The notes under the pieces are model-generated. The model searched no databases and had not been told where the DNA came from. It worked only from the letters and a program-made list of their open reading frames with translations. Shown piece by piece: positions 49,201-59,161 of a stretch of 64,000 nt of DNA; positions within the stretch are counted from its first letter, which is position 1; every line of letters starts with the position of its first letter. Both the position numbers and the translations under genes were made by a program. Source of the DNA: Sporobolomyces roseus (lineage: Eukaryota > Basidiomycota > Microbotryomycetes > Sporidiobolales > Sporidiobolaceae); assembly GCA_016617785.1 (NCBI GenBank), contig JADILM010000003.1, positions 1,364,001 through 1,428,000 of the forward strand. The letters are read 5' to 3'.

Positions 49201-50675
49201 ACATTCGAAACTTCTTCATCGTTCTCGTCACGAAAGGTTCCAACGAAGCCGCCGTTCGACGTGGTTACAACAAATTGATCAAACTCGAGAAGTACCACCC
49301 TGCCGTCAAAGTCGTCGTCCTTACCGATGAACCCTACGTCTACCCCGATCTTCAAAACATCGTCTGTCCCAAGTCTTACAAGTCTCCTCTCGGAAAGGCC
49401 AAGTACAAGGCTCGAGCTCTCGACTACTTCCGTTACCACGTATCTCTCGGTGTCTACGATTGGATTCTTCACATGTTCGCACTTCCTTTCCTCTCTTCTT
49501 CTCTTGCTCGAGTGAATCGTGACTGACTTTGATTCAATTTTCCGACGAACAGGGATGAAGAATCTACTACTGATGGAGAATCTCTTCGACACTGCATCGA
49601 GTTCATTCGTTACACTCCTCATCAATTCGGTCAAGGTATCATTCTTTACAACGGAGAAGGTAAGCTGTCCTCCCTTTTTTGCTGAACCTTTCTCTTTTCG
49701 AATTGAACTCATCTCTTGGGTTGATCGATCTTGATAGGTTACTGGGACAACTGGTACTTCACCGTTGCAGACGGAATTCGTGTCGGTGACGATCTCGCTC
49801 GTTTCCATCTTCAAAACACCCTCATCTGTCGACCAGTCTTCGGAGTTCACGGATCCTTCTTGATGACAAACGGAGAGATGGAGAACGAGTGCACTTGGGA
49901 TTTCGGATCATTGGCAGAAGATTTCGAGTTCTCGCAGGATGCTTGGAGACGAGGATTCACCTGTGGTCGAATTCACGGTGTCGTTCGAGAGCAATCTCCT
50001 ACTACTCTTCGCGATTTCCTCAAGCAACGTCGTCGTTGGTTCATGGTACGCTTTCTTCCTTTCTCTCTCTAATATGCTCGTCGCTGACTCGCTCCTTCCC
50101 GCTCTCTGTAGGGTATCCGAGATATCAAGGGACTTTACGGTCTTCCCCATCTCGCTATCAACATGTGGACCATCGGTGTTCTCACACTCGGTGCCACTCT
50201 CGTCAACTTGCCCATGGCCTTCATCGAACCCTCTGTTACTCCTCTCTGGATCGCTGTCTGCGCTAACTTCTGCTTCATCACTTTCTTCGTACGCCTTTCT
50301 CACCTTTCTTTCCTTCTACTCCTCAAGCTCACTCCTAGTTCTGCTTCTACAGACCCTCTACTTGTGGGGATTACTCTTCCAAGAAATCGATTACGGACAA
50401 ACTTGGTGGAAGATCCCTGTTCACTTGCTCTGTGCCATCGTTATTCAACGTGAGCACACCGGTCTTCTGCTCTTCAACTTGGCTCCTATACTTACCTTCT
50501 CTCACACGCAGCTTTCGCCTCTATCGCTGAAGGATTGTCTGCTATCTGGGCCATGTCTTCAGAGGACTTCGGAAAATTCGAGGGTAAGCTCTTCTCCTTC
50601 TCTCTATACGCTCTAGAGCTCTCGCTGACTCCCTTCATCGTTGTTCCACTGTATCTAGTTATCGTGAAGCGCTAA
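46261..50675 (+). CDS. Bifunctional membrane enzyme: acyltransferase-3 domain fused to egghead-type family 2 glycosyltransferase
   Basis: Eleven exons, all in phase, encode about 1,240 residues from ATG 46261. Residues 1-290 are Ser/Gly/Asn-rich and disordered. From ~295 (RLDWIDGLRGIASLIIFTHHF) to ~640 there is an acyltransferase-3 domain: conserved DGLRG, adjacent His pair, and about ten hydrophobic spans (AMYFLLGGRVLA, LAFPAIIVGFIQW, VLVYIVVATLTPL, FISWAIFVWIGKVSYGFYLMQ). From ~760 two more spans lead into a GT2 domain with the egghead/Bre-3 strings: WILHMDEES (~978-986), GQGIILYNGEG, SLAEDFEF (~1076-1083) and KQRRRWFMGI (Q-x-x-R-W at 1114-1118), then further C-terminal spans. Egghead enzymes add beta-mannose to glucosylceramide; acyltransferase-3 enzymes O-acylate sugars. 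A combined glycosylation-plus-acylation role on a lipid or surface glycan is inference. The last exon is only 17 nt. The N-terminus may extend upstream. Confidence 0.88.
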
Positions 50676-51955
50676 ATTCGGCTCTTTAGCGTCGGTTTCG
50701 CGATTCTCCAGCTTGTTTTCCTCTCTTTTTCTTACTCGTTCTCTCTCCCTCTGCCCGCAAATCTACGTTACTTACATATCCCTTCCTCCCCCTCGTTACG
50801 GACAATTCCAATACTGCTTCTCCCTATACTACCTTGTGGACTTTCTCTCTCTCCTTAGATTCCCTCTCACCTCTTCCTTGTGTTCAAATGATTTTTGCCT
50901 CTCTCTCACTCTCTTTTTACGAATCCCTCACTGCATTGTCTCTTTTCCTTCGATGTTTGTGGCCACGTGCATTGAGAGATAACGAGAGAGCAGGGCAACT
51001 CATTAAGATCGTTCGTAAGGATTTCTCCGTCCAAACTCCAGAGCCTGCTACACAACCTCCTCAAGCTTCCCAGTCTTTCAAACAGGTCGCGATGTCCTCG
51101 CATCCGTGCCAGAACTCACGTAACTTCTGCCCTTGCTCTTCACGCGAAGCTTTCCTGGATTGTGTCGGACACGCGTCTCATCTCTTGCGATCGACTTGAG
51201 TGAGCAGACACCGCACATCGTCAGCAATCGTCGAAAGAAGGTCGGAGAGCAAGTGGCAGTGTCAAGATAGAACGTTCCGACGTTCGAATCGAATCGACTG
51301 AATTCGCACGGAATCGATCCGATTCGCTTCGACGTTCCAGCTTTTCGACGATCTCGCTCAGATCAGTGCGCATTACTCAAGATTCGCGCCATATCGCGCC
51401 AACTCGATGGATGGCGAAGCTTGCCGCGGCTCAAAAAGTCGAAACTCAAGGTTGAGGCCAACGATCTGCTGACGCTCCCGCAAGCAAAGTGACAACGAGG
51501 CTCATAGCTCGTGCATTCAGCTACTCGGCATAGGAATCCATCAGCTAGGTAGTATGCGAATCACGATAACGGGCCCTCGGGTTGAAACGGAACGAAACAG
51601 CAGAAAATGCGAACCGCCTTTGCGGAGCAATCGAAACCAGCGATGCTCAGCACAATTTGCCTCGACTGCTCACCTTCAAGAGTATAGACCACAGTCAGAG
51701 AATACACGACAGCTCGAAGCAGTTGTAGAAGCGAGTCGAGTAGCCCAAAGATCACAAAGAAACTGAACCGAGAGGTGGATCGGGGAGCGGATGAGATGAG
51801 AGAGAAGCTCATGGCTTTCAGAAGCGCCTAGGATCAGCACGAAGCCATTCTGAGATAATCGAGTGAGACGTTTAAGACCAACCTCGTTCTCCTCAAATCG
51901 CGAGAGGTTCATTCTCCCTCCTCCACTTCAGATCTCGCCTTGTCTCCAGAACGCC
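50676..51955. other. Intergenic region with inverted repeat, no gene recognised
   Basis: About 1.3 kb. The 5' part is pyrimidine rich (a likely 3' UTR), with no frame showing a domain. At 51280-51296 and 51320-51335 there is an imperfect inverted repeat (ACGTTCGAATCGAATCG against CGATTCGCTTCGACGT, one bulge and one mismatch). At 51384-51391 and 51394-51401 the octamer TCGCGCCA is directly repeated 10 bp apart. Confidence 0.45.
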
Positions 51956-52551
51956 ATGTCTGCTCTCACTGGACCTTTCCGCCGAACTTACACCTATCTC
52001 GTATGTCTCCTCTGCATTCTGATCTTGTTTGATTGATCAAGAACTCATCTTGTTTGCAACCTCCTCTACTCGCCCTCTGAACCTTCTACGAACACGCCAA
52101 TACTCTCTTGATCGCTCACCAATAGCAACGACAAGCTCACGAGCAACCTGCGATCTTTTATTCCATTGCTATCGGTTTCGTTGGTACGTTCCTTTTTCCT
52201 CTCCACTCACTCTCCTGCCCGAAAGAGCTGACTGGATAGGTACTTGGTCGTCTACAGGTCCCATCGCGGTCGTAGTCGTACCGGAAGTGAGGAGAAGTTG
52301 GGGATGGAAACCTGCTGAACGCCCTCCTACAACCTACCCTCGTGCGTCTTACAAGTCTCTGTCGCTCTTATACGGAACTGTAGCTGATTCTGAATGTGTC
52401 CCACTCCCGCTCCTCCCAAAATCCGCTCTTTCCAACTCGACTTGTTACCAATTTCGCAAAAACCATCAAAACTTCCCTCGATCAAACAGTGCCAAACCGA
52501 TCAAGAGAATCTACTTCAGGTTACGAGGATGGATGGAAGCTTTCCGCGTGA
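51956..52551 (+). CDS. NADH:ubiquinone oxidoreductase 9.5 kDa-type subunit (complex I)
   Basis: Four small exons (51956-52000, 52126-52183, 52258-52341, 52490-52548 plus stop) encode 82 residues. The order RRTYTYLQRQAHEQPAIFYS, IAIGFVGPIAVVVVP, TYPLPNRSRESTSGYEDGW matches the fungal 9.5 kDa / NDUFA3-like accessory subunit: an N-terminal HEQPAIFYS, one membrane span, and a TYP-x-P ... GYED tail. It sits in the inner mitochondrial membrane arm of complex I. The last intron (52342-52489, 148 nt) is easily missed; reading through it gives an unrelated longer C-terminus, whereas splicing restores the expected tail. Such small multi-exon genes are often skipped by predictors. Confidence 0.82.
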
Positions 52552-52796
52552 AGGGTTGACGGCGTGTTACATGTAAAGATGTGGTGAATTTGTAGAATGT
52601 TCTTCGAAAATCGATACGAAGCAATTTTTCGATCTCTATCGGTTTCTCATCTGCAAAGAGGGCATAGACGAGTGAGAAGGAAGCGCTTGAAAGCGACAAG
52701 GGAGTCATAGAGATTACAACAATGTGAATGCGAAGAAAGGATAGAATCAACAATGCCGAGGTATCTTCAGAACTGTCTAATACAAAAATGCGCCAT

Positions 52797-54677
52797 CTAA
52801 GTGTACGTAGGCTTGAAGCTCCTCCGTGAAGCTAATGCAATCGCCAAACCGAGTGCAATCACGCCAAACAGCGTCGTTGTTCTGAACGCTGTTTTGAAGC
52901 ACTCGCTCCCTTCCCGACAAATCCCATGAGTCTCGCTCCCCGCCCTCTTCACCATCGACCGTAGCAGTCGACTCGCCCGGTCAGAAGGTGAAGGTGAAGG
53001 TGCTGAAGAGTGAGGGTCTTCGACATGAGAATCGTAGATCACTCCGAAGATGAAGTTACTGAGATTCGCGAATAAGGCGGGGCTGAGAGTGAGGTATCCG
53101 TTGTTCGTCGCATAATTGAGCACTCCAAATCGCTCGAGACCGACGACAGGAACAGATCCGAATAGGTTTCCATAAGCGAAACTGCAAGAGTCCGAGTCGC
53201 CTAGTTTAGTCGTTTGTTACAAAGGGGAAGAAGGGAGAGCACTCACCCTGTCAGCGCAGTCGGAAGTGCTAGACCATGTACTCCTTCGATAGTTTCTGCT
53301 CGACCGGCGAGTACTTGCGAAATGATGAAGAGAATCGCCGTGACAGCTGTTTCCCGAATTCGATCATGAGTACAGAACTCACTCCAGAGCGACGTCGGAG
53401 TACGTACATAGCCACCATACTCGAGCAAACTGGTATCGCTCCGGAACGTGATGAAGGAAGATATCGCTGAGGAAGCCGACAGCGAGTCGACCAAGACAAT
53501 TGCAGATTGAGAGTAGAGATACGAGGTGAGCTTGCATCGTTGCGATAGATCTCGGATCCGTTCCTTCCTCCGCGAGGGTGACAGTGACGGTTCCGAGGTT
53601 GTTGATGACCATCAATCCGATTCCGCTGCACATTCCGAGGTAGAGGAAGAGCAGTTGAAAATCCGTATGTCTCAACATCCTCCATCCTGACAAGTCGAGA
53701 TCTCCTGCACTGTGTCGACCATCCAACGACTCCTCCTTCCGTAGAAGTGGACTTGAACTTCTGTTTCGTTGGACCGAACGAGGTCGTTCAGGGTAATCTT
53801 CTGAAGAGGGAGAGGGACGAATAGCAATGTCGGAATGGAGAGAATATTCGCTCTCGTTGGGAGAGGGTTGGCGAAGGAATGGGCTGTTTGGTCGAGTAGA
53901 GAGAGGTTCTTCAAGATCGGAAGATTCGACAGCGAGGTATTGATGTGGAGCGGCTCCTTCGAGAGTTGGAGGACAGGGTCGGACGAAAACGGCTCCTAGG
54001 AACATACTGATGCCGCAACCGAGAGCGAGGATGAAGAGGAAGCCAGAAGTTGGGTCCGAGGCGGAAACGAGGTTGGCGTGCGAAAGTGAGGAATCTGTAA
54101 TCGAAAATCGAATAAGTCCTGCACCGACAGTAGAAGTTAAAAGTCGACGTACAGAAGAATGCAGATAAACCGAAACAGCTCAGCACCGTCGCCATCGCAG
54201 CCCCTCTCCTTGCCTTCGAGAATGATTGCGAAACCGCTTTAACGGCAGAAGCCAAAGCGGCAGATCCACCAATTCCCGTCATCAACTGACACAGCGCCAA
54301 TCCCCAGATTCCCACTCGACTATAGAGTCCTTCTCTACCTCCATCATACAGCAATTTAATCCCTAAATACCCAAAGAAGAGAACGAGTCCTGCGAAAGAA
54401 AACATCGACCTCGGCCCTCTTCTATCGACGAGTATACCCACGAATGGTCCTGATAAGTACACTCCAGCATTCCCACTCGCCATAACAAAGTTTGCATTGG
54501 TGGAAGAGAGGTGGACTTTTGCTGCGAGTTGAGTCATGTAGGCAGAGACACTGTCAAGGAGAGTTAGCTCGGACGCGCGCACGGAATCGATAGAGCTACT
54601 CACGCATAGTTCGTACCAGCAGAGAGAGCCGCAACGCAAGCGAAGATGAGCGTTTTCAATCGTTGTTGTTCCATCAT
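52797..54677 (-). CDS. MCH1: Mch1-like major facilitator transporter
   Basis: A multi-exon gene from the ATG pair at 54677. The N-terminal half has the family's opening (LKTLIFACVAALSAGTNYA, then SAYMTQLAAKVHLSSTNANF, MASGNAGVYLSGPFVGILVD). Several further spans follow, with a long cytosolic loop rich in Ser/Pro/Arg and Asp/Glu (about residues 250-350). The second half includes FQLLFLYLGMCSGIGLMVINN and LLSICNCLGRLAVGFLSD. Two-halves architecture with a long central loop is typical of MFS members of the Mch1/nodulin-like (NFD4) branch. Mch1 is named for monocarboxylate porters, but its substrate is not established. The final exon (52797-53123) has a last span near the C-terminus. Exon borders beyond the first are approximate. 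Confidence 0.8.
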
Positions 54678-56295
54678 CTTTGATAAGGTTAATCTCCCCT
54701 TGGAGAGAGCTTGCCGGCAGAGGCACCTGTGTCTTGCGTTACTATTGTGTTTGTTTGAGCTTGAGAGAAGTCTGAGGCGTTTACGAGAGAGTGATGATTT
54801 GGAAGAAGTTCGAGAGGGAATCTTTCGCAACTTCGAGAGGATTTTCCTCTCGTTTCTCTCTCATCTTCCTGACTCGAGATCAGGGCCTGCAGCTCCAAAG
54901 ACCAAGTGTCACGGGACCAAGAGGGCGTGGAAAAGAGCGAATATTAACTTGGAGGAGGCAGAAAGTTGCGAAGGGACGAGATTGACAATGAAATTTGGCG
55001 CTTTACAATGACTGTGGCTCGGAAGGGTCGACAACGAAGGATACAAGATCAGCGAAAACGCGAGAGCCCCACAAGGGATAGTGTCGAGAATAGCTTTTCC
55101 TCGAACCCCCAAAGTTCGCAACGAAGCCAGACCTTGCGTGGTGCGGTCTCTCGACCAACGCCTCGGGTCAAGAAGATAAGTATCGACGAGCGGACCCTTG
55201 ATTCGCTCGAGAGCACTAACGCAGTAAGGAGAGAAACCGAAAGCCAGAGCCTCGGATTCAGAGCGAAATCGAGGCGACTCTGCTCGAAGTTGACGGGATG
55301 AATTTGCTCGTCGACTGGTGACGTATCCCTTATATCGAACGAAGCGATCACGGAGGAGCGGGGAGCTGACTATATCGTCCGTCTCGCGATAACCATCTTG
55401 AAGCCAAATTATCGACTCTACTGCTCGATCTCCGACTCAAAGTCCTTAGCTGTTCTCCACTATCGCTGACTGCCTCAACAGACCGGGTAGCTCTCTCACC
55501 ATGTAGACGACGAAAAGGGAAACGTTCGTTCTTTTTGACGCAATTTCTCGCCTTTTCCAGGTTGATAATCCCCTGTACTCGTTAGCCTCTCCTCGAGTCG
55601 GCTGGTGATCCATCGACGTCTTCTTCGCACTCGATAAGACTCGTCGGCTGAGCCCAAGCTCGAACAGAGCTCGAGTAGTAGAGGGATTCTTGCAAGACGA
55701 GTTCGGATACAGACCTCGTCTGACTGAAAGCGAGACCTTGGTACCGAATTGCTGGCTCGAGACGAGCTTAACGAGTCCTTGCTACGGGCAGACATCATCG
55801 ACAGCTGCATAGACTCTTGCTTACATTGGTCAACCGAGAATCACTTTCGCAATTTTCGAATCGCAACGAGTTCTCGAAGTTCCTCAGCTCGATTGTCGCT
55901 TGCTTTCTCGCTCTCTTTCTCTCTCTCTCTCGATAAGAAGACACTAATCTCGAGAGTCTGTTTGAATCGATTCCTCATTGCGAGCAATCCATCCTTTTTA
56001 TTCGAAAAATCGAGGGAGTGATTACCCAAGATTTTCCGATCAAGAGAGAGTAGAGGGGGGTTTGTGGAGGGGACTACGGGTAAGAGGAGGTTAGATTGGG
56101 GGGTAAAACAGGAAAAAAAAGAAAATGGAACAATGCGAGAGAGGGGGGGAGAAGAGGGGAAAAAGAGAGAGAAAAGTAGTAGTAGAAGGTCCCCCTCCCG
56201 ATACAGCACCAAGAAAGAGACAGCAGCAGCAACACGACAATCACGGGAGGGATCTTTCCACCGTTACACAGGACTAGCTAGAAGAATGGGGGATT
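54678..56295. other. Intergenic region, nothing recognised
   Basis: About 1.6 kb between the divergently placed transporter 5' end and the Hsp70 3' end. Short frames occur on both strands but none has a known domain or coding-like composition. Towards 56100-56250 the DNA is strongly G/A rich on the plus strand (C/T rich on the Hsp70 strand), probably the Hsp70 3' UTR. Confidence 0.5.
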
Positions 56296-58756
56296 TTAAC
56301 GACCTCCGGACATAGCCTTTTGCATCGATCGGCGAAGGTGAAGGTGAGCCTTGCGGAGCTCGTCGGCGGAAGAGTCTTCAATCTCGAGACGTTCGAGGGC
56401 CTTGGCGAGTTCAGACTCGACGGAAGCCTTGTGTTGCCTCTTGAGTTTACCGGCAACCTCAGGAGAGGAGACTACGAACAAAGATTAAAGAGGTGAGCTT
56501 CGCCGGAGCAAAGTGAGAAAGAGAGAAACGTACTGGTAGACTCGACGGAAGCAATGTAAGACTCGAGCTCTTGCTTAGCCTCGTGCTTAGCAGTGAAGTC
56601 CTTGTCGGCTTGCTTGAACTCCTCAGCATCCTTGATCATTTGATCAATCTCGGCAGACGACAATCGACCAACAGAGTTGGTGATGGTGATGTTGGCACGT
56701 CGACCAGAGGTCTTGTCGAGAGCGGAAACCTTGAGGAGACCGTTGGCGTCAACCTCGAAGGTACAGACGAGCTCGGCTTGTCCTCGGGGTTGAGGGGTGA
56801 TGCCGGAAAGCTCGAATTCTCCGAGAAGCCTGTTCTCCTTGCAGGTAACACGCTCTCCCTCGTAGACGGGGAAGGTGACGGTAGTTTGGTTGTCCTCGAC
56901 GGTAGTGAAGGTTCGGGACTTGTTGGTAGGGATAGGGGTGTTACGGGGAACGACGACACCGAAGACGTCTCCTTGCATGGCAACACCGAGGGAGAGAGGG
57001 GCTATCGAAAACAGAAGGAAAAAGGGTCAGACTCGATTCGCGAAGAAGCGGGAAAGAAAGGGAAATTGTGTAAACTCACCAACATCGAGAAGGAGGAGAT
57101 CAGCGGTCTTCTCGGAGGTTTGACCGGTAAGGACAGCGGCTTGAACGGCGGCACCGTAAGCGACGGCCTCATCGGGGTTGATGGACTTGTTGAGTTGACG
57201 TCCACCGAAGAACTCGGAAACGAGGGATTGGATCTTGGGGATACGGGTAGATCCTCCGACGAGGACGATATCGTCGACCTTTGCTCGGTCCATCTTGGCA
57301 TCCTTGAGAACCTTCTCGACGGGGTCGAGGGTGGATCGGAAGGTGGTGGCGTTGATCTCTTCGAAACGGGCACGCGAGATCGAGGCGGAGAAGTCGGTTC
57401 CTTGGAAGAGCGAGTCGACTTCGACGGTGGTTTGGGTGACGGAAGAAAGGGTTCGCTTGGCACGTTCACAGGCGGATCTCAATCGACGCATGGCACGGGG
57501 ATCGTCAGAGATGTCGAGCTTGTTCTTGCGTTCGAACTCCTTCTTGAAGTGCTCGAGAAGGGTGTTGTCGAAGTCCTCTCCTCCCAAGTGCGTGTCACCA
57601 GCGGTGGCCTTGACAGCAAAGACACCACCAGTGATGGAAAGAAGCGAGACATCGAATGTTCCTCCTCCGAGATCGAAAATGAGGACAATCTTCTCCTTCT
57701 TCGACTTCTCAGTAGCCTCACCGAGACCGTAAGCGATGGCAGCGGCGGTAGGCTCGTTGATGATACGGAGAACGTCGAGACCAGCGATGGTTCCGGCATC
57801 CTTGGTGGAGAGACGTTGGGAGTCGTTGAAGTAGGCGGGAACGGTGACGACGGCCTTCTTGACCGACTTGCCGAGCTTGGCTTCAGCGGTCTCCTTGAGT
57901 TTACCGAGGACCATGGCGGAGATCTCAGCGGGAGAGAAAGTCTTCTTCTCGTTCAAGTAGTTGACCTAAATTGGAGGGATCAGAAATTGGTCAATTCTGC
58001 TCCGGTCCCCAGATCGCGCTTAGAGTGAGCAAATGAGCGTACCTCAATGAAGGGGGATCCCTCCTTGTCAATGACCGTGAAAGGCCATGAAGCCATATCC
58101 TTCTTGACCTCAGCATCGTCGAATCGACGACCGATAAGACGCTTAGCATCGAAGACAGTTTGCCTGGGGTTCATGGCAGCCTGGTTCCTGTTTGATCGCA
58201 ATGGATAACACTCCCATCAGTCCCCTTTCCTATCCGGTTTGGCGAGAGATTCGAAGACGAACTTGGCCGAGTCTCCGATGAGACGCTCAGATTCAGTGAA
58301 GGCGACATAGGAAGGGGTGGTTCGGTTTCCTTGGTCCTGTGAACGGCAAGGAAAGGGGAAGGAAAGGAAATAAGGTTGAAGTAAGTTTCTAGGTCTGAAT
58401 GTGAGGGAGGAATCGAGTGAATGAATAGGCGTACGTTGGCGATGATTTCAACACGGTCGTTCTGCCAGACACCAACACAGGAGTAGGTGGTTCCGAGATC
58501 GATACCTAATCATGCCGGCGAGAGCAAGATTTAAGAGAAATGGGAAAAATGGGAAAGGTGGAATTTGAGGTCAGCCAGAAAGCTTGAGGCAAGGGAGAGA
58601 GGAGAGACCAAGACGTACCGATGGCTCCCTCGAAAACATCGTCGTTTCCTTCAACGAGTTGGGGGATCTACAAGTAGTTGAAGCGTGGTGAGCATTGGCT
58701 AGGAGAGAGTTTTAGTTGGAGATCTGAGAACTCACTTCGTCGTCAGAGGTAGACAT
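56296..58756 (-). CDS. SSB1: Ribosome-associated Hsp70, Ssb type
   Basis: A multi-exon gene from ATG 58756 (MSTSDDE, then [17 protein letters not shown] and [24 protein letters not shown]). It has the Hsp70 ATPase signatures [27 protein letters not shown] and [14 protein letters not shown]. The substrate-binding domain follows ([25 protein letters not shown]) and a short lid ending in MSGGR rather than EEVD. The lack of EEVD and the wording of the start, [33 protein letters not shown] and [33 protein letters not shown], match Ssb rather than Ssa. Ssb folds nascent chains with the RAC J-protein complex. Introns split the first ~70 codons into very small exons. Codon use appears strongly biased, as expected for high expression, which leaves a long open frame on the opposite strand. 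Confidence 0.95.
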
Positions 58757-59161
58757 GGCGGCTAAGTAGACTGTTGAGATGAGAGGTTAACAAATATAGT
58801 TCAACAAAGAACTAGCTAGCAAGAGGCGTACGAAGAGGGGTGGAGGAGGGGGGAGGAGGAAGTATTTCTTTCTCCCAAAAATTCCTTCAAGTTCCGCCTC
58901 ACAGAAATTCCCCCTATTTTGCCTCTTCTCTCACCTCTCACTTAGTGTTCACAACTCAGATCGATTTCAAGAGTCGACTAGAGCCTCATTGAGTATAGAT
59001 CTAAATGTCAATCGAGTTTGTCAAGCTTTCCCGTCGGAGTGTCAATAGGACTCAGTCGCTCTTTGAGAGTTGGCCTTTCTTCTCTCTCAACTTTTCACCT
59101 CGCTCGGATCTCTACAACATCAGAACACGGCTGAGAGGGGTATCGAAAAGCACGCAAAGGA

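Noticed and set aside
56571..58028. A 485-codon open frame on the plus strand opposite the Hsp70 gene
   Set aside because: Long antisense open frames are a known by-product of Hsp70 codon bias. This one is Gly/Leu/Val/Glu repetitive, crosses two Hsp70 introns without splice signals of its own, and matches no domain.
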